A DNA stretch of 64,000 nt from Massilia rhizosphaerae (GCF_016093545.1 NZ_JADKYX010000020.1:98122-162121); one strand, 5' to 3'; shown: positions 36,386 to 47,272, counted from the stretch's first letter. Notes: a model not told the origin generated them from the letters alone. Translations and numbers: made by a program.

Positions 36386-38011
36386 TCAAGCCCAGGCCGG
36401 CGCCGGCAGCGCGAGGCTCGGTTCGTCGTCGCTGTCCGCGACGCGCACGTGGCGGTCCGCCGCGCCGCCCCGCACGCGGAACGTGGACACGACGTCCGTC
36501 AGCCCCTCCGCCTGCGCCCGCAGCATCGCCGCCGCGGCCGCCGCCTGCTCGACCATCGCGGCGTTCTGCTGCGTGGCTTCGTCCATGTCGGCGATGACGC
36601 CGCGCACGCGCGCGATGCCGGCCGCCTGCTCCGAGCTGGCGCCGTCGATCGCATGCAGCAGATCGGCCACCTGCTGCACGCGGCCGAGGATCTCGCGCAT
36701 CGTGCCGCCCGCCGCGCCGGCGATGCCGGCGCCGGATTCGATGGCGAGCGTCGACTCGCCGATGAGATTCTTGATCTCCCTGGCCGCCGCCGCCGAATGC
36801 TGGGCCAGGTTGCGCACCTCGCCCGCGACGACGGCAAAGCCGCGTCCCTGCTCGCCGGCTCTAGCCGCCTCGACGGCCGCGTTCAGCGCGAGGATATTCG
36901 TCTGGAAGGCGATGCCGTCGATCATCGAGGTGATGTCGCCGATGCGCGCGGCCGACTGGCGGATCGTTTCCATGCGCGCGACCATCTGTTCCACGGCGCC
37001 GGCACCCTCTTGCGCCACGCCGGACGCGGCCAGCGCGAGCTCGTTGGCGTCGTGCGCGTTGACGTGGTTCTGTTCGACCGCCTCGGTCAGGTCGGCCATC
37101 GCCTGCACGGTCGCGTGCAGGCTGCGCGCCTGCTCTTCCGTCCGGTGCGACAGGTCGCGGTTGCCGGCCGCGATCTCGGCCGACGCGTCGTCGATCGTCC
37201 GCGCGCTGTCGAGGACCTTCACGACGGTGGCCGACACGCCGCCCGTCATATGGTTGAGCGCATCGAACAGGCGGCCGATCTCGTCGCCGCGCTCGTGGGC
37301 GATGGTGGCGCTGAGGTCACCCTTGGCGACGCGCTCGGCGAGCGCCACGGCGTCCCGCAGCGGCGTGACGATGCTGCGCGTGAGCAGCCAGCCGGCCGCG
37401 CAGCCGATCAGCAGCGCGGCCACGCCGAACGTGGGCAGCAGCACGCGGCTGAAGGCGAAGGCTTGCGCCGACGTGGCGGCCATCGCGTGCGCTTCGCGGG
37501 TCTGCCAGGCCAGCAGCGCGTCGAGGGCATGGGTGTAGGCGTCGAAGGTCGTGGCCAGCTCGCCGGCCGCCATCTGCTCGACGTCCTGCGTCTTGCCGAG
37601 GTCCTTGGCCTGGAACACCTGCCCGCGCACGTTCAGGTAGGCGGCCTTGCGCTGCGCGGCGGCGTCGATCAGCGCGCGCTCGTCCGGCACGGACGGCAGC
37701 GCGCGCAGTTTCGCTTCCAGGGCGGCGGCGTTCTTGTCGCCCTGCGCGAGCAGGGCATGGAAATAATCGCCCGCTTCCAGGCTGTCGCTGCGCGCGATGG
37801 CGACGGCGCGCACGCCGTTCAGACGCGTCATGCCCAGCAGTTCGGCCGTCATCTGCTGACGGGCCAGCTTGTTGTTGACGAGATCGTCCGTGATGGCGTC
37901 CGCAGCCTGCATGCGCCACAGCGCGACGATCGAAATGATGACAATGGCAAGAGACACCGCGGCAAAGGCGCCGATGATCTTGGTGCCGGTCTTGAGGTGT
38001 GCGAGTCGCAT
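36386..38011 (-). CDS. Methyl-accepting chemotaxis protein
   Basis: A 541-aa transducer. TM1 is at about residues 10-32, and a periplasmic four-helix-bundle sensor (about 33-190) is rich in Ala and Lys. TM2 is near 190-212, followed by a HAMP domain (to about 265) and a cytoplasmic signalling hairpin. The hairpin tip MIDGIAFQTNILALNAAVEAARAGEQGRGF is highly conserved here. It controls CheA through CheW. There is no C-terminal pentapeptide for CheR docking. The ligand is unknown. No chemotaxis genes lie nearby. Confidence 0.93.
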   Translation of the reverse strand: MRLAHLKTGTKIIGAFAAVSLAIVIISIVALWRMQAADAITDDLVNNKLARQQMTAELLGMTRLNGVRAVAIARSDSLEAGDYFHALLAQGDKNAAALEAKLRALPSVPDERALIDAAAQRKAAYLNVRGQVFQAKDLGKTQDVEQMAAGELATTFDAYTHALDALLAWQTREAHAMAATSAQAFAFSRVLLPTFGVAALLIGCAAGWLLTRSIVTPLRDAVALAERVAKGDLSATIAHERGDEIGRLFDALNHMTGGVSATVVKVLDSARTIDDASAEIAAGNRDLSHRTEEQARSLHATVQAMADLTEAVEQNHVNAHDANELALAASGVAQEGAGAVEQMVARMETIRQSAARIGDITSMIDGIAFQTNILALNAAVEAARAGEQGRGFAVVAGEVRNLAQHSAAAAREIKNLIGESTLAIESGAGIAGAAGGTMREILGRVQQVADLLHAIDGASSEQAAGIARVRGVIADMDEATQQNAAMVEQAAAAAAMLRAQAEGLTDVVSTFRVRGGAADRHVRVADSDDEPSLALPAPAWA

Positions 38012-38137
38012 GGGATCGTGTCTGGAAGGGAGGGATACGAGCGATTATAGAAATGCCATATGACAACAAAATGAAAATTTGTGCCTTACAACAACTCTTT
38101 TGTGACATGCGGATGACAGCACGGCATGTCGCCGGAC

Positions 38138-38165
38138 AAAAAAAAGCCCGCGCGAGGCGGGCTTT
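38138..38165 (-). terminator. Rho-independent terminator of clpA
   Basis: AAAGCCCGC (38143-38151), a 5-nt loop and GCGGGCTTT (38157-38165), with eight A on the left that become U in the minus-strand transcript. It lies 36 bp after the clpA stop. Confidence 0.9.
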
Positions 38166-38200
38166 CGTTGCGGCGATGAGGGATCGCGATCGGGGAGCGC

Positions 38201-40497
<2,297 letters not shown>

Positions 40498-40501
<4 letters not shown>

Positions 40502-40800
40502 ACTTCCTCCATCACGCACTGCAGGGGATGGCCCGCCTTGCGCGCATGCGTTAATACAAACTCCACTTTGGTACACGCTATATCTTTGGAAAACACGCCG
40601 CACACTCCTTTGCCATGGCGGTGTACGGAAAGCATGATCTGCGTCGCCGTCTCGCGATCCTTGTTGAAGTACTCCTGGATGATGGCGACCACGAACTCCA
40701 TCGGCGTGTAGTCGTCATTGAGCAACGCCACCTGATACAACGGAGGTGGCTTGACTGTCTGCCGCTCCAGCAGCTGTTCGGTATCGTGCTTGGTTGCCAT
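40498..40800 (-). CDS. clpS: Clp protease adaptor ClpS
   Basis: A 100-aa adaptor. PPPLYQVALLNDDYTPMEFVV is the canonical core whose Asp residues bind the N-degron amino group. HRHGKGVCGVFSKDIA and the C-terminal HPLQCVMEE are also family-typical. It delivers N-end-rule substrates to ClpAP. The stop overlaps the clpA start by 3 bases. Confidence 0.96.
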
Positions 40801-41126
40801 AGGGGTATTCTAAATTGCTTTCGATCTTCGTGTGTGCGGAAACTAACGCCCAAGGTAATCCCATTTGCTTTCCATCTTACGCGTTTTCCAGTCGCTGCGC
40901 AGATGGCGGCCCGATTGCCAAAATCAAGAGGTTGTTTTTTAGCGATTGTGAAAATTTTCACAACACGCCCTCAAAACCGCTTGACTTACAAGATTATTGC
41001 ACCAACAATGCAGTTATTGACATGTACTTATGTACTTGTTGATAAGAAGTGAGCAGGCTGAGGAGGGGGCAAGAAGCTTCTTGCTTTTATGGCTCGTGTG
41101 ATTTGTTTTTAATCGAAGGTTATTTT
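40801..41126 (+). promoter_or_regulatory. Long leader and promoter region of cold-shock gene
   Basis: A 326-bp AT-rich gap between divergent clpS and the cold-shock gene holds no supported gene. A promoter candidate is TTGACA at 41017-41022 with GATAAG at 41041-41046 (18-bp spacer). A second, upstream candidate is TTGACT at 40981-40986 with AACAAT at 41004-41009. From the nearer site the untranslated leader would be about 75 nt, from the other about 110 nt. Such leaders in csp genes can fold in a temperature-dependent way; that is family knowledge, not shown here. Confidence 0.5.
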
Positions 41127-41330
41127 ATGGCAACAGGTACTGTTAAGTGGTTCAATGATTCCAAAGGTTTTGGCTTCATCACCCCTGATGACGGCGGCGA
41201 AGATTTGTTCGCGCACTTCTCCGCGATCAATATGAACGGTTTTAAGACCCTCAAAGAAGGTCAAAAAGTCCAATTCGAAGTCACGCAAGGCCCGAAAGGC
41301 AAGCAAGCTTCCAACATCGTCGGCGCGTAA
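41127..41330 (+). CDS. Cold-shock domain protein (CspA family)
   Basis: A 67-aa single cold-shock domain. RNP1 is GFGFITPDDG (K-G-F-G-F-I) and RNP2 is DLFAHFSAI; it begins MATGTVKWFNDSKG. It binds single-stranded RNA/DNA and acts as an RNA chaperone. ATG 41127 follows GAAGG. It is a single gene with its own terminator. Whether it is cold-induced cannot be told from sequence. Confidence 0.96.
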   Translation: MATGTVKWFNDSKGFGFITPDDGGEDLFAHFSAINMNGFKTLKEGQKVQFEVTQGPKGKQASNIVGA

Positions 41331-41350
41331 GCTCCCTCGGAAGCAGAAAG

Positions 41351-41373
41351 CCCCGCTGCGGCGGGGTTTTTTT
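41351..41373 (+). terminator. Rho-independent terminator of cold-shock gene
   Basis: CCCCGC-TGCG-GCGGGG followed by seven T, 20 bp after the stop. Confidence 0.9.
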
Positions 41374-41433
41374 CTGGCGCAGCCGCCAAGGACCACCTCC
41401 TTCCCCGCGTCCCCCTACTATATTAGTAGAGAA

Positions 41434-41463
41434 AACAAAAAGCCCCGTGCGTGCACGGGGCTT
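41434..41463 (-). terminator. Rho-independent terminator of icd
   Basis: An 11-bp stem AAGCCCCGTGC-GT-GCACGGGGCTT at 41440-41463, preceded by A-rich sequence that gives a U-rich tail on the minus strand. A separate small palindrome CTACTA-TAT-TAGTAG lies at 41415-41429, between the two terminators. Confidence 0.88.
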
Positions 41464-41486
41464 GATGTGCATCAATCAGGCTGCGC

Positions 41487-42740
41487 TTACATGTTCTCGA
41501 TCATCACCTCGCCGAAGCCCGAGCACGAGACCTGGGTCGCGCCTTCCATCAGGCGCGCGAAGTCGTAAGTGACGCGCTTCGATGCGATCGCCTTTTCCAT
41601 CGAACTGATGATCAGGTCGGCCGCTTCCGTCCACCCCATGTGACGCAGCATCATCTCGGCCGACAGGATCAGCGAACCCGGGTTCACGTAGTCCTTGCCC
41701 GCGTACTTGGGCGCCGTGCCGTGCGTCGCCTCGAACATCGCGACGGAGTCGGACATGTTCGCGCCCGGCGCGATGCCGATGCCGCCGACCTGGGCCGCCA
41801 ACGCGTCCGAGACGTAGTCGCCGTTCAGGTTCAAGGTGGCGATCACGCTGTACTCGGCCGGGCGCAGCAGGATCTGCTGCAGGAATGCATCCGCGATCGA
41901 ATCCTTGACGACGATGTCCTTGCCCGTGCGCGGGTTCTTGAACTTGCACCACGGTCCGCCGTCGATCAGCTCGGCGCCGAATTCCCTTTGCGCCAGCGCA
42001 TAGCCCCAGTCGCGGAAACCGCCTTCCGTGTACTTCATGATATTGCCCTTGTGGACAATCGTGACGGACGGCTTGTCGTTGTCGATCGCGTACTGGAGCG
42101 CCTTGCGCACGAGGCGTTCCGTACCTTCGCGCGACACGGGCTTGATGCCGATCGCGGACGTTTCCGGAAAGCGGATCTTGCGCACGCCCATCTCACGGGT
42201 CAGGAACTCGATGACCTTCTTCGCCTCGGGCGATCCGGCGGCCCATTCGATGCCGGCGTAGATGTCTTCCGAGTTCTCGCGGAAGATCACCATGTCCGTC
42301 TTGTGCGGCTCGCGCAGCGGCGACGGCACGCCGTTGAAGTAGCGCACGGGGCGCAGGCAGACGTACAGGTCGAGCTCCTGGCGCAGCGCGACGTTGAGCG
42401 AACGGATGCCGCCGCCCACCGGCGTCGTCAGCGGGCCCTTGATCGACACGACGTATTCGCGCACGACCTCCAGCGTTTCCGGTGGCAGCCACACGTCCGG
42501 GCCATAGACCTGCGTCGACTTCTCGCCGGCAAACACTTCCATCCACGCGATCTTGCGGCGCCCGCCGTAGGCCTTCGCCACGGCCGCGTCGACGACCTTG
42601 CGCATCACGGGAGTGATGTCGACACCGGTGCCGTCGCCTTCGATATAGGGAATGACCGGCTGGTCGGGGACGTTCAGCGAGAAGTCCGCGTTGACGGTAA
42701 TCTTTTGACCATCGGTAGGTACTTTGATATGTTGAACCAT
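41487..42740 (-). CDS. icd: NADP-dependent isocitrate dehydrogenase
   Basis: A 417-aa decarboxylating dehydrogenase of the TCA cycle. IPYIEGDGTGVDITPVM at the start, VFRENSEDIYAGIEW-type substrate residues near 160 (the Ser that is phosphorylated in E. coli lies in the earlier RSLNVALRQ segment), and NLNGDYVSDALAAQVGGIGIAPGANM near 310 are diagnostic of the E. coli-like NADP enzyme. Two ATG codons are adjacent; the second (42740) has better spacing to GGAG. It is a single gene with its own terminator. Confidence 0.95.
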   Translation of the reverse strand: MVQHIKVPTDGQKITVNADFSLNVPDQPVIPYIEGDGTGVDITPVMRKVVDAAVAKAYGGRRKIAWMEVFAGEKSTQVYGPDVWLPPETLEVVREYVVSIKGPLTTPVGGGIRSLNVALRQELDLYVCLRPVRYFNGVPSPLREPHKTDMVIFRENSEDIYAGIEWAAGSPEAKKVIEFLTREMGVRKIRFPETSAIGIKPVSREGTERLVRKALQYAIDNDKPSVTIVHKGNIMKYTEGGFRDWGYALAQREFGAELIDGGPWCKFKNPRTGKDIVVKDSIADAFLQQILLRPAEYSVIATLNLNGDYVSDALAAQVGGIGIAPGANMSDSVAMFEATHGTAPKYAGKDYVNPGSLILSAEMMLRHMGWTEAADLIISSMEKAIASKRVTYDFARLMEGATQVSCSGFGEVMIENM

Positions 42741-42884
42741 CATGTTCTCCGAAGTGGGCGCACGGCGGTCGCGAAGGCGACGTCGACCCGCCGGGTGTGC
42801 GATCTCCATTAGAATAGTGGGTGGCCGTCGGTCTTGCCTAAGACGCAACACTGGCATGACATTATGCACCAAAAATCATCCCTC

Positions 42885-43460
42885 ATGTCCCTCATCCTGT
42901 TCAACAAGCCCTACCAGGTGCTCTGCCAATTCTCGCGCGAAGGCGAGCGCGCCACCCTCGCCGACTACCTCGACATCCCGAACATCTATCCGGCCGGCCG
43001 CCTCGACGCCGACAGCGAAGGCTTGATGCTCCTCACGGACGACGGCCGCCTGCAGCACCAGATCGCCCATCCGGACCACAAGGAAGCGAAGACGTATCTC
43101 GTGCAGGTCGATGGCGTCGCCGACCGCGCCAGCCTGGCGCGCCTGCAGGCGCCCATCGACCTGGGCGATTTCACGACGAAGCCGTGCCGCGCGGCGCTGA
43201 TCGCGGAACCGGACTGGCTGTGGCCGCGCAATCCGCCCATCCGCGCGCGCCAGGACAAGCCCACCAGCTGGATCGCGATCACGCTCGAGGAAGGCAAGAA
43301 CCGCCAGGTGCGCCGGATGACGGCCGCCGTCGGCCTGCCGACCCTGCGCCTCGTGCGCTCGAGCATCGGGCCGTTTTCGCTGGCGACGCATCCGCTGATG
43401 CCGGGCGAATGGATGGAGGTGCCGGCCGCCGCCGTGGGCGGCAAGGAACGGTCGGCTTGA
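42885..43460 (+). CDS. rluE: 23S rRNA pseudouridine synthase, RluE-like
   Basis: A 191-aa RsuA/RluE-family enzyme without an S4 domain. It begins MSLILFNKPYQVLCQFS. The catalytic Asp is in GRLDADSEGLMLLT near residue 48, and NRQVRRMTAAVGLPTLRLVR is the conserved C-terminal basic motif. RluE modifies U2457 in helix 89 of 23S rRNA. ATG 42885 is chosen because homologues begin here; an upstream ATG at 42864 is possible, and neither has a clear ribosome site. It is divergent from icd. Confidence 0.88.
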   Translation: MSLILFNKPYQVLCQFSREGERATLADYLDIPNIYPAGRLDADSEGLMLLTDDGRLQHQIAHPDHKEAKTYLVQVDGVADRASLARLQAPIDLGDFTTKPCRAALIAEPDWLWPRNPPIRARQDKPTSWIAITLEEGKNRQVRRMTAAVGLPTLRLVRSSIGPFSLATHPLMPGEWMEVPAAAVGGKERSA

Positions 43461-43585
43461 CCTAAATCAAGCTTTCCAAAAGTTAATGTAGGCGCGACAA
43501 AAACCTGTCAACCGGCAACTCCCGGGGGCCGTTAAGGGAACAGATTCACCGTTGTGGATCACCATCTTCTTTAAAGGAACCCGAA

Positions 43586-43801
43586 ATGTCCAAACTGATC
43601 GCTGGCCTGGTTGCTTCCCTGTTCGCCGTTTCCGCTTTCGCCGCTCCGCAAGCAGCGGCCCCGGCAGCATCCGCTCCGGCCGCATCGGCCGCCGCCGAGC
43701 AACCTGCCGCTCCCGCGAAAAAGATGAAGAAGCACCACCACAAGAAGGCCAAGAAAGCCGCCGCAGCCGAAGCCGCATCGGCCGAGCCGGCAGCCAAGTA
43801 A
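43586..43801 (+). CDS. Small secreted Ala/Lys/His-rich peptide
   Basis: A 71-aa peptide with a signal sequence (KLIAGLVASLFAVSAFA, cleavage near residue 19). The mature part is almost only Ala, Pro, Lys, His and Glu: an Ala-Pro stretch, then KKMKKHHHKKAKK, then Ala-Glu. It resembles acid-shock (Asr-like) or other periplasmic Lys/Ala peptides in composition only. AAAGGAAC precedes ATG 43586 and a strong terminator follows, so it is a real single-gene unit. The His/Lys block could bind metal or anionic polymers; this is speculative. Confidence 0.8.
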   Translation: MSKLIAGLVASLFAVSAFAAPQAAAPAASAPAASAAAEQPAAPAKKMKKHHHKKAKKAAAAEAASAEPAAK

Positions 43802-43820
43802 GCGCCCCGACGCCGATCAA

Positions 43821-43845
43821 GGCAGCCCGCGGGCTGCCTTTTTTT
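43821..43845 (+). terminator. Rho-independent terminator of small peptide gene
   Basis: GGCAGCCC-GC-GGGCTGCC followed by seven T, 19 bp after the stop. Confidence 0.92.
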
Positions 43846-43855
43846 GCGCCAGTGC

Positions 43856-44073
43856 AATTCGGGGTCAGAGCACATTAAGCGTCAAATTCGGGGTCAGAGC
43901 ACTTTTTTCGACAATGTTGCAAGGGAATGAATCGCCGCGCGCGCAGCACGTGCGCCGCGCTAGCGGCTCCGGCAACGTCTAGGTGTTCGGTCGCCCAGAG
44001 AGCACGATGTTACCTGGACAACATGTCGCTCAAATGTGCTCTGACCCCGAATTTATGCTCTGACCCCGAATTT
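43856..44073. repeat. MITE-like element with four copies of an 18-bp repeat
   Basis: The 218-bp block has AATTCGGGGTCAGAGCAC at 43856-43873 and 43885-43902 in direct order. The inverted form (GTGCTCTGACCCCGAATT) is at 44036-44053, with a 17-bp match at 44056-44072. The inner arms CGACAATGTTG (43909-43919) and CAACATGTCG (44020-44029) are also nearly inverted. The middle carries no credible gene. This looks like a non-autonomous or remnant mobile element, with ends like REP sequences mobilised by RAYT transposases; that assignment is tentative. Confidence 0.65.
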
Positions 44074-44083
44074 ATGGGCGACG

Positions 44084-44119
44084 AAAAAAACCCGCCGGAC
44101 TTGCGTCGAGGCGGGTTTT
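44084..44119 (-). terminator. Terminator downstream of rpsT
   Basis: AAAACCCGCC (44087-44096), a 13-nt loop and GGCGGGTTTT (44110-44119), flanked by A-rich sequence on the left. It lies 53 bp after the rpsT stop, between it and the repeat element. Confidence 0.85.
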
Positions 44120-44171
44120 TCAGCCACGCTACGCGCGCGGCCGGGGCCGCGCGGGCGTTGCTGTCGGGGTA

Positions 44172-44438
44172 TTAGGCCGACAGGGCCTTGATGGCGGCAG
44201 CCAGGCGGCTCTTGTGGCGAGCGGCCTTGTTCTTGTGGATGATTTTCTTGTCAGCGATGCTGTCGATGGTCGACACGGACTGCTGGAAGATCTGGGTGGC
44301 GGCGGCCTTGTCGCCAGCCTGGATGGCCTTGCGGACGGCCTTGATTGCGGTACGCAGGGTCGAGCGCTGAGCCGAATTGTGCGCGTTTTGCTTAACTGCC
44401 TGACGAGCGCGCTTGCGCGCCTGTGCGGTATTTGCCAT
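44172..44438 (-). CDS. rpsT: 30S ribosomal protein S20
   Basis: An 88-aa basic protein starting MANTAQARKRARQAVKQN, with HKNKAARHKSRLAAAIKAL at the C-terminal end. Both are typical of S20, a primary 16S rRNA binder. It is divergent from murJ, a conserved arrangement in proteobacteria. Confidence 0.97.
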   Translation of the reverse strand: MANTAQARKRARQAVKQNAHNSAQRSTLRTAIKAVRKAIQAGDKAAATQIFQQSVSTIDSIADKKIIHKNKAARHKSRLAAAIKALSA

Positions 44439-44617
44439 GGAATTTCCTAATCGGGGTCAAGTTGCGTTTGCAAACATTCAAACCGGCCCATTCCAGTGCC
44501 TGCCAAACGAGTGTCTGCCAACAGAATTCAATACAGCCCTCGATTATAGCGAAGGTTTCATCACAGGGCAAATCCTGGTTCGCTTTTCGTGCAATAGCAC
44601 AGCTATAATCGCGGCCT

Positions 44618-46162
44618 ATGAACCTACTCAAGACCCTGGCAGCCATCTCGAGCATGACGATGCTGTCCCGTATCACCGGCCTGTTGCGCGACTCCCTGTT
44701 TGCCCGTGCCTTCGGCGCCAGCGATTACACCGACGCCTTCAACATCGCCTTCCGCCTCCCCAACCTGCTGCGCCGCCTGTTCGGCGAGGGCGCGTTCTCG
44801 CAGGCCTTCGTGCCGATCCTGGCCGAATACAAGAGCCAGAAAGGCGACGCCGCCACTCGCACCCTCGTCGACCACGTGGCCAATACCCTCGTGTGGGCGA
44901 CCCTGGCGACCAGCCTGCTCGGCATCGTCGGCGCGCCCGTCGTGCTGTACGTCATCGCCAGCGGCCTGACAGGGCCGGCATTCGACGCCGGCGTCGTGAT
45001 GACCCGCCTGATGTTCCCCTACATCCTGTGCATGTCGTTCGTCGTGCTGGCCGGCGCCGTGTTGAATACCTGGCGCGAATTCAAGATCCCGGCGTTCACT
45101 CCGGTGCTGTGGAACCTGTCGTCGATCTTCTTCTCGCTGTTCATGGTGAAGTATTTCGAGGTACCGGTCTATTCGATGGCCGTGGCCGTGATGGTCGGCG
45201 GCGCCCTGCAGGTCGGCCTGCAGATCCCGGCGCTGCAGCGCATCGGCATGCTGCCGCGCCTGTCGATCAATCCCCTCGCCGGCCTGTCCGACCCCGGCGT
45301 GCGGCGCATCCTCAGGAAGATGGGCCCGGCCGTGTTCGCCGTGTCGGCCGCCCAGATCAGCCTGCTCATCAACACGAACATCGCGTCGCGCCTGGGCGCC
45401 GGCAGCGTCTCCGTGCTGCAGTACGCGGACCGGCTGATGGAATTCCCGACCGGCATGCTGGGCGTGGCGCTGGGCACGGTGCTGCTGCCCAGCCTGTCCA
45501 AGGCGAACGCGGACAACGATCCCGTCGAATACTCCGCCCTGCTCGACTGGGGCCTGCGCCTCACGTTCCTGCTCGCGCTGCCGGCCGCCGTCGGCCTGGC
45601 CACGCTGGCCAATCCGCTGATCGCCACCCTGTTCAACTACGGCGCCTTCACCGCCCACGCCGTCACCGCCGCCACCGCGCCGCTGATGGCCTATGCGGCC
45701 GGCCTGCTCGGCATCATCCTCGTCAAGATCCTCGCCCCGGCCTTCTATGCGCGCCAGGACATCCGCACGCCGGTCAAGATCGCCGTCGGCGTGCTCGTCG
45801 CCACGCAGTTGATGAACCTGGTGTTCGTGCCGCGGCTCGGCGTGGCGGGACTCGCGCTGTCGATCGGCCTGGGCGCCTGCATCAATGCCAGCTTCCTGTT
45901 CACGGGCCTGCGCCGGCGCGCCATCTATGTGCCGCATGCGGGCTGGCTGCCGTTCTTTGCCAAGGTCGTCGCGGCCGTCGCGCTGATGGGACTCGTCGCG
46001 TGGTTCAGCCAGGCGCAACTAAACTGGGCCGCGTTGCACGCCCACCCGCTGCTGCGCATCGGCGCCCTGTTCCTCATCATCGGCGCCTCCGCCGCCGTCT
46101 ATTTCGCCGCGCTGCTGGCGCTGGGCTTCCGGCCGCGCCAGTTCATGCGCCGCGCCAAGTGA
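44618..46162 (+). CDS. murJ: Lipid II flippase MurJ
   Basis: A 514-aa integral membrane protein of the MOP superfamily with about 14 helices. The start MNLLKTLAAISSMTMLSRITGLLRD and RLPNLLRRLFGEGAFSQAFVP, with essential Arg residues, are diagnostic of MurJ/MviN. It flips lipid II to the periplasmic side for peptidoglycan synthesis. It ends 13 bp from the convergent pseudopilin gene, with no obvious terminator in between. Confidence 0.96.
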   Translation: MNLLKTLAAISSMTMLSRITGLLRDSLFARAFGASDYTDAFNIAFRLPNLLRRLFGEGAFSQAFVPILAEYKSQKGDAATRTLVDHVANTLVWATLATSLLGIVGAPVVLYVIASGLTGPAFDAGVVMTRLMFPYILCMSFVVLAGAVLNTWREFKIPAFTPVLWNLSSIFFSLFMVKYFEVPVYSMAVAVMVGGALQVGLQIPALQRIGMLPRLSINPLAGLSDPGVRRILRKMGPAVFAVSAAQISLLINTNIASRLGAGSVSVLQYADRLMEFPTGMLGVALGTVLLPSLSKANADNDPVEYSALLDWGLRLTFLLALPAAVGLATLANPLIATLFNYGAFTAHAVTAATAPLMAYAAGLLGIILVKILAPAFYARQDIRTPVKIAVGVLVATQLMNLVFVPRLGVAGLALSIGLGACINASFLFTGLRRRAIYVPHAGWLPFFAKVVAAVALMGLVAWFSQAQLNWAALHAHPLLRIGALFLIIGASAAVYFAALLALGFRPRQFMRRAK

Positions 46163-46175
46163 GGCACCGCGCCGG

Positions 46176-46880
46176 CTAGCGGCCGTCGTCGACGGCGGCC
46201 GGCGGCGCCGCGTCGGACTGCGGCGCGCCCCGCTCCGGAAACAACGACGGCTGCTCCGGCGCGGGTTTCGCGGGCGTCGGCTGGAACAGCGACGGCTGCT
46301 CCGGCGGCGGGTCCGCGGGCGCCGGCTGGAACAGCGACGGTTGTCCCGGCTGGTTCTGCGCCTGCGACTTCTGCGCCAGCACCTGGCCCTGCATGATCGC
46401 CTGCCCGGTCGCCGCGAACTTCCAGTCGGAGATGTGCTGCTTGTTCTCGAAACCGGAAAAGCGCGGGCCGAAATTCGCCTGCTTCAGCGGCTTCGCCGTC
46501 GACAGGCTGTACACGGCCAGCACGCCGCGCCGCTCGCCGGGATTGGCCCACACGATGCCCCACTCGGCCTTGCCCGTCAGCGGGTCGACGAAGATCTTGC
46601 GCAGGTGCCGGCGCACGCCGGGAAAGCGCGGATCCTTCAACAGCTCCTGCAGCGTCGGCGGCTGCCGCGGCTGCCCCTTGGGCGTCGCCTCGGCATACGT
46701 GCGCAGGGCTTCGCCGAACGCGGCGCCCGTCTCCAGCAACTCCTGCTCCGCCGCCGCGCGCCGCAGCAACGAATCGACCTTCAGCGTGGCCGCGCCGACG
46801 AGGCCGATCACGGTCACGAGGATCACGAGCCCGAGGTAGGTGAACCCGCCCTCGCGCGGCAAGGGCTTACCATTCCGCAT
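46176..46880 (-). CDS. Atypical pseudopilin with C-terminal repeats
   Basis: A 234-aa protein with a type III (prepilin) signal, PREGG|FTYLGLVILVTVIG. Mature position 5 is Gly instead of the Glu conserved in most (pseudo)pilins. The globular part (to about residue 165) includes DPLTGKAEWGI. Residues about 175-225 carry a 15-aa tandem repeat, EQPSLFQPxPAxPxP, encoded by 45-bp repeats at 46246-46335. Loss of Glu5 is typical of tip-type minor pseudopilins such as GspK. It is the last gene of the operon, overlapping the one before by 14 nt. ATG 46880 fits the signal. Confidence 0.8.
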   Translation of the reverse strand: MRNGKPLPREGGFTYLGLVILVTVIGLVGAATLKVDSLLRRAAAEQELLETGAAFGEALRTYAEATPKGQPRQPPTLQELLKDPRFPGVRRHLRKIFVDPLTGKAEWGIVWANPGERRGVLAVYSLSTAKPLKQANFGPRFSGFENKQHISDWKFAATGQAIMQGQVLAQKSQAQNQPGQPSLFQPAPADPPPEQPSLFQPTPAKPAPEQPSLFPERGAPQSDAAPPAAVDDGR

Positions 46881-47268
46881 ACGGCTTGCCGTTGCGGCCC
46901 GTGCCGGGCGCGCCGCTGTGGATGTCGTAGACGCCGCCCTTGTCGCCTTCCGCCGGCGGGACGATCGTCCAGGCCGAATCGGTGTCGGCGATCGGATCGA
47001 ACGGCAGCGTCGGCAGGTAGCGTTTCTCGACCAGCTGCTGCAGCGATTCCGGATAGCGTCCGGTGTCTTCGTGGAACTGGTCGATCACGGCGCGCGTATT
47101 GCGCAGGTTCTCGGCCAGGATGGTCTCCTTGGTGCTGTCGATCTTCGGGAAGAAGCGCGGCACCGCCAGCGTCAGGAGCAGCGCCACGATGGCCAGCACC
47201 ACCAGCAGTTCGATCAGCGTGAAACCCCGCTTGCGCCAGTTGCACCGGTTGCGCATTGTCTTGTCCAT
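46867..47268 (-). CDS. GspG-like pseudopilin (third copy in operon)
   Basis: A 133-aa prepilin-like protein. KRG|FTLIELLVVLAIVALLL has the cleavage site and Glu5. The C-terminal part has the GspG-type pattern RYPESLQQL, LPFDPIADTDSAW, GVYDIHSGAPGTGRNGKPYAEW. That ending is shared with the pseudopilin gene just upstream. It is probably cleaved and methylated by a prepilin peptidase that is not in this window. It lies 4 bp after the preceding gene. Confidence 0.87.
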   Translation of the reverse strand: MDKTMRNRCNWRKRGFTLIELLVVLAIVALLLTLAVPRFFPKIDSTKETILAENLRNTRAVIDQFHEDTGRYPESLQQLVEKRYLPTLPFDPIADTDSAWTIVPPAEGDKGGVYDIHSGAPGTGRNGKPYAEW

Positions 47269-47272
47269 GGAT

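Noticed and set aside
43856..44073. Possible CRISPR-like array
   Set aside because: Only four repeat copies, two of them inverted and with unequal spacing; no cas genes in the window.
43927..44175. 82-aa frame across the repeat element
   Set aside because: Made of repeat and terminator sequence; not a plausible protein.
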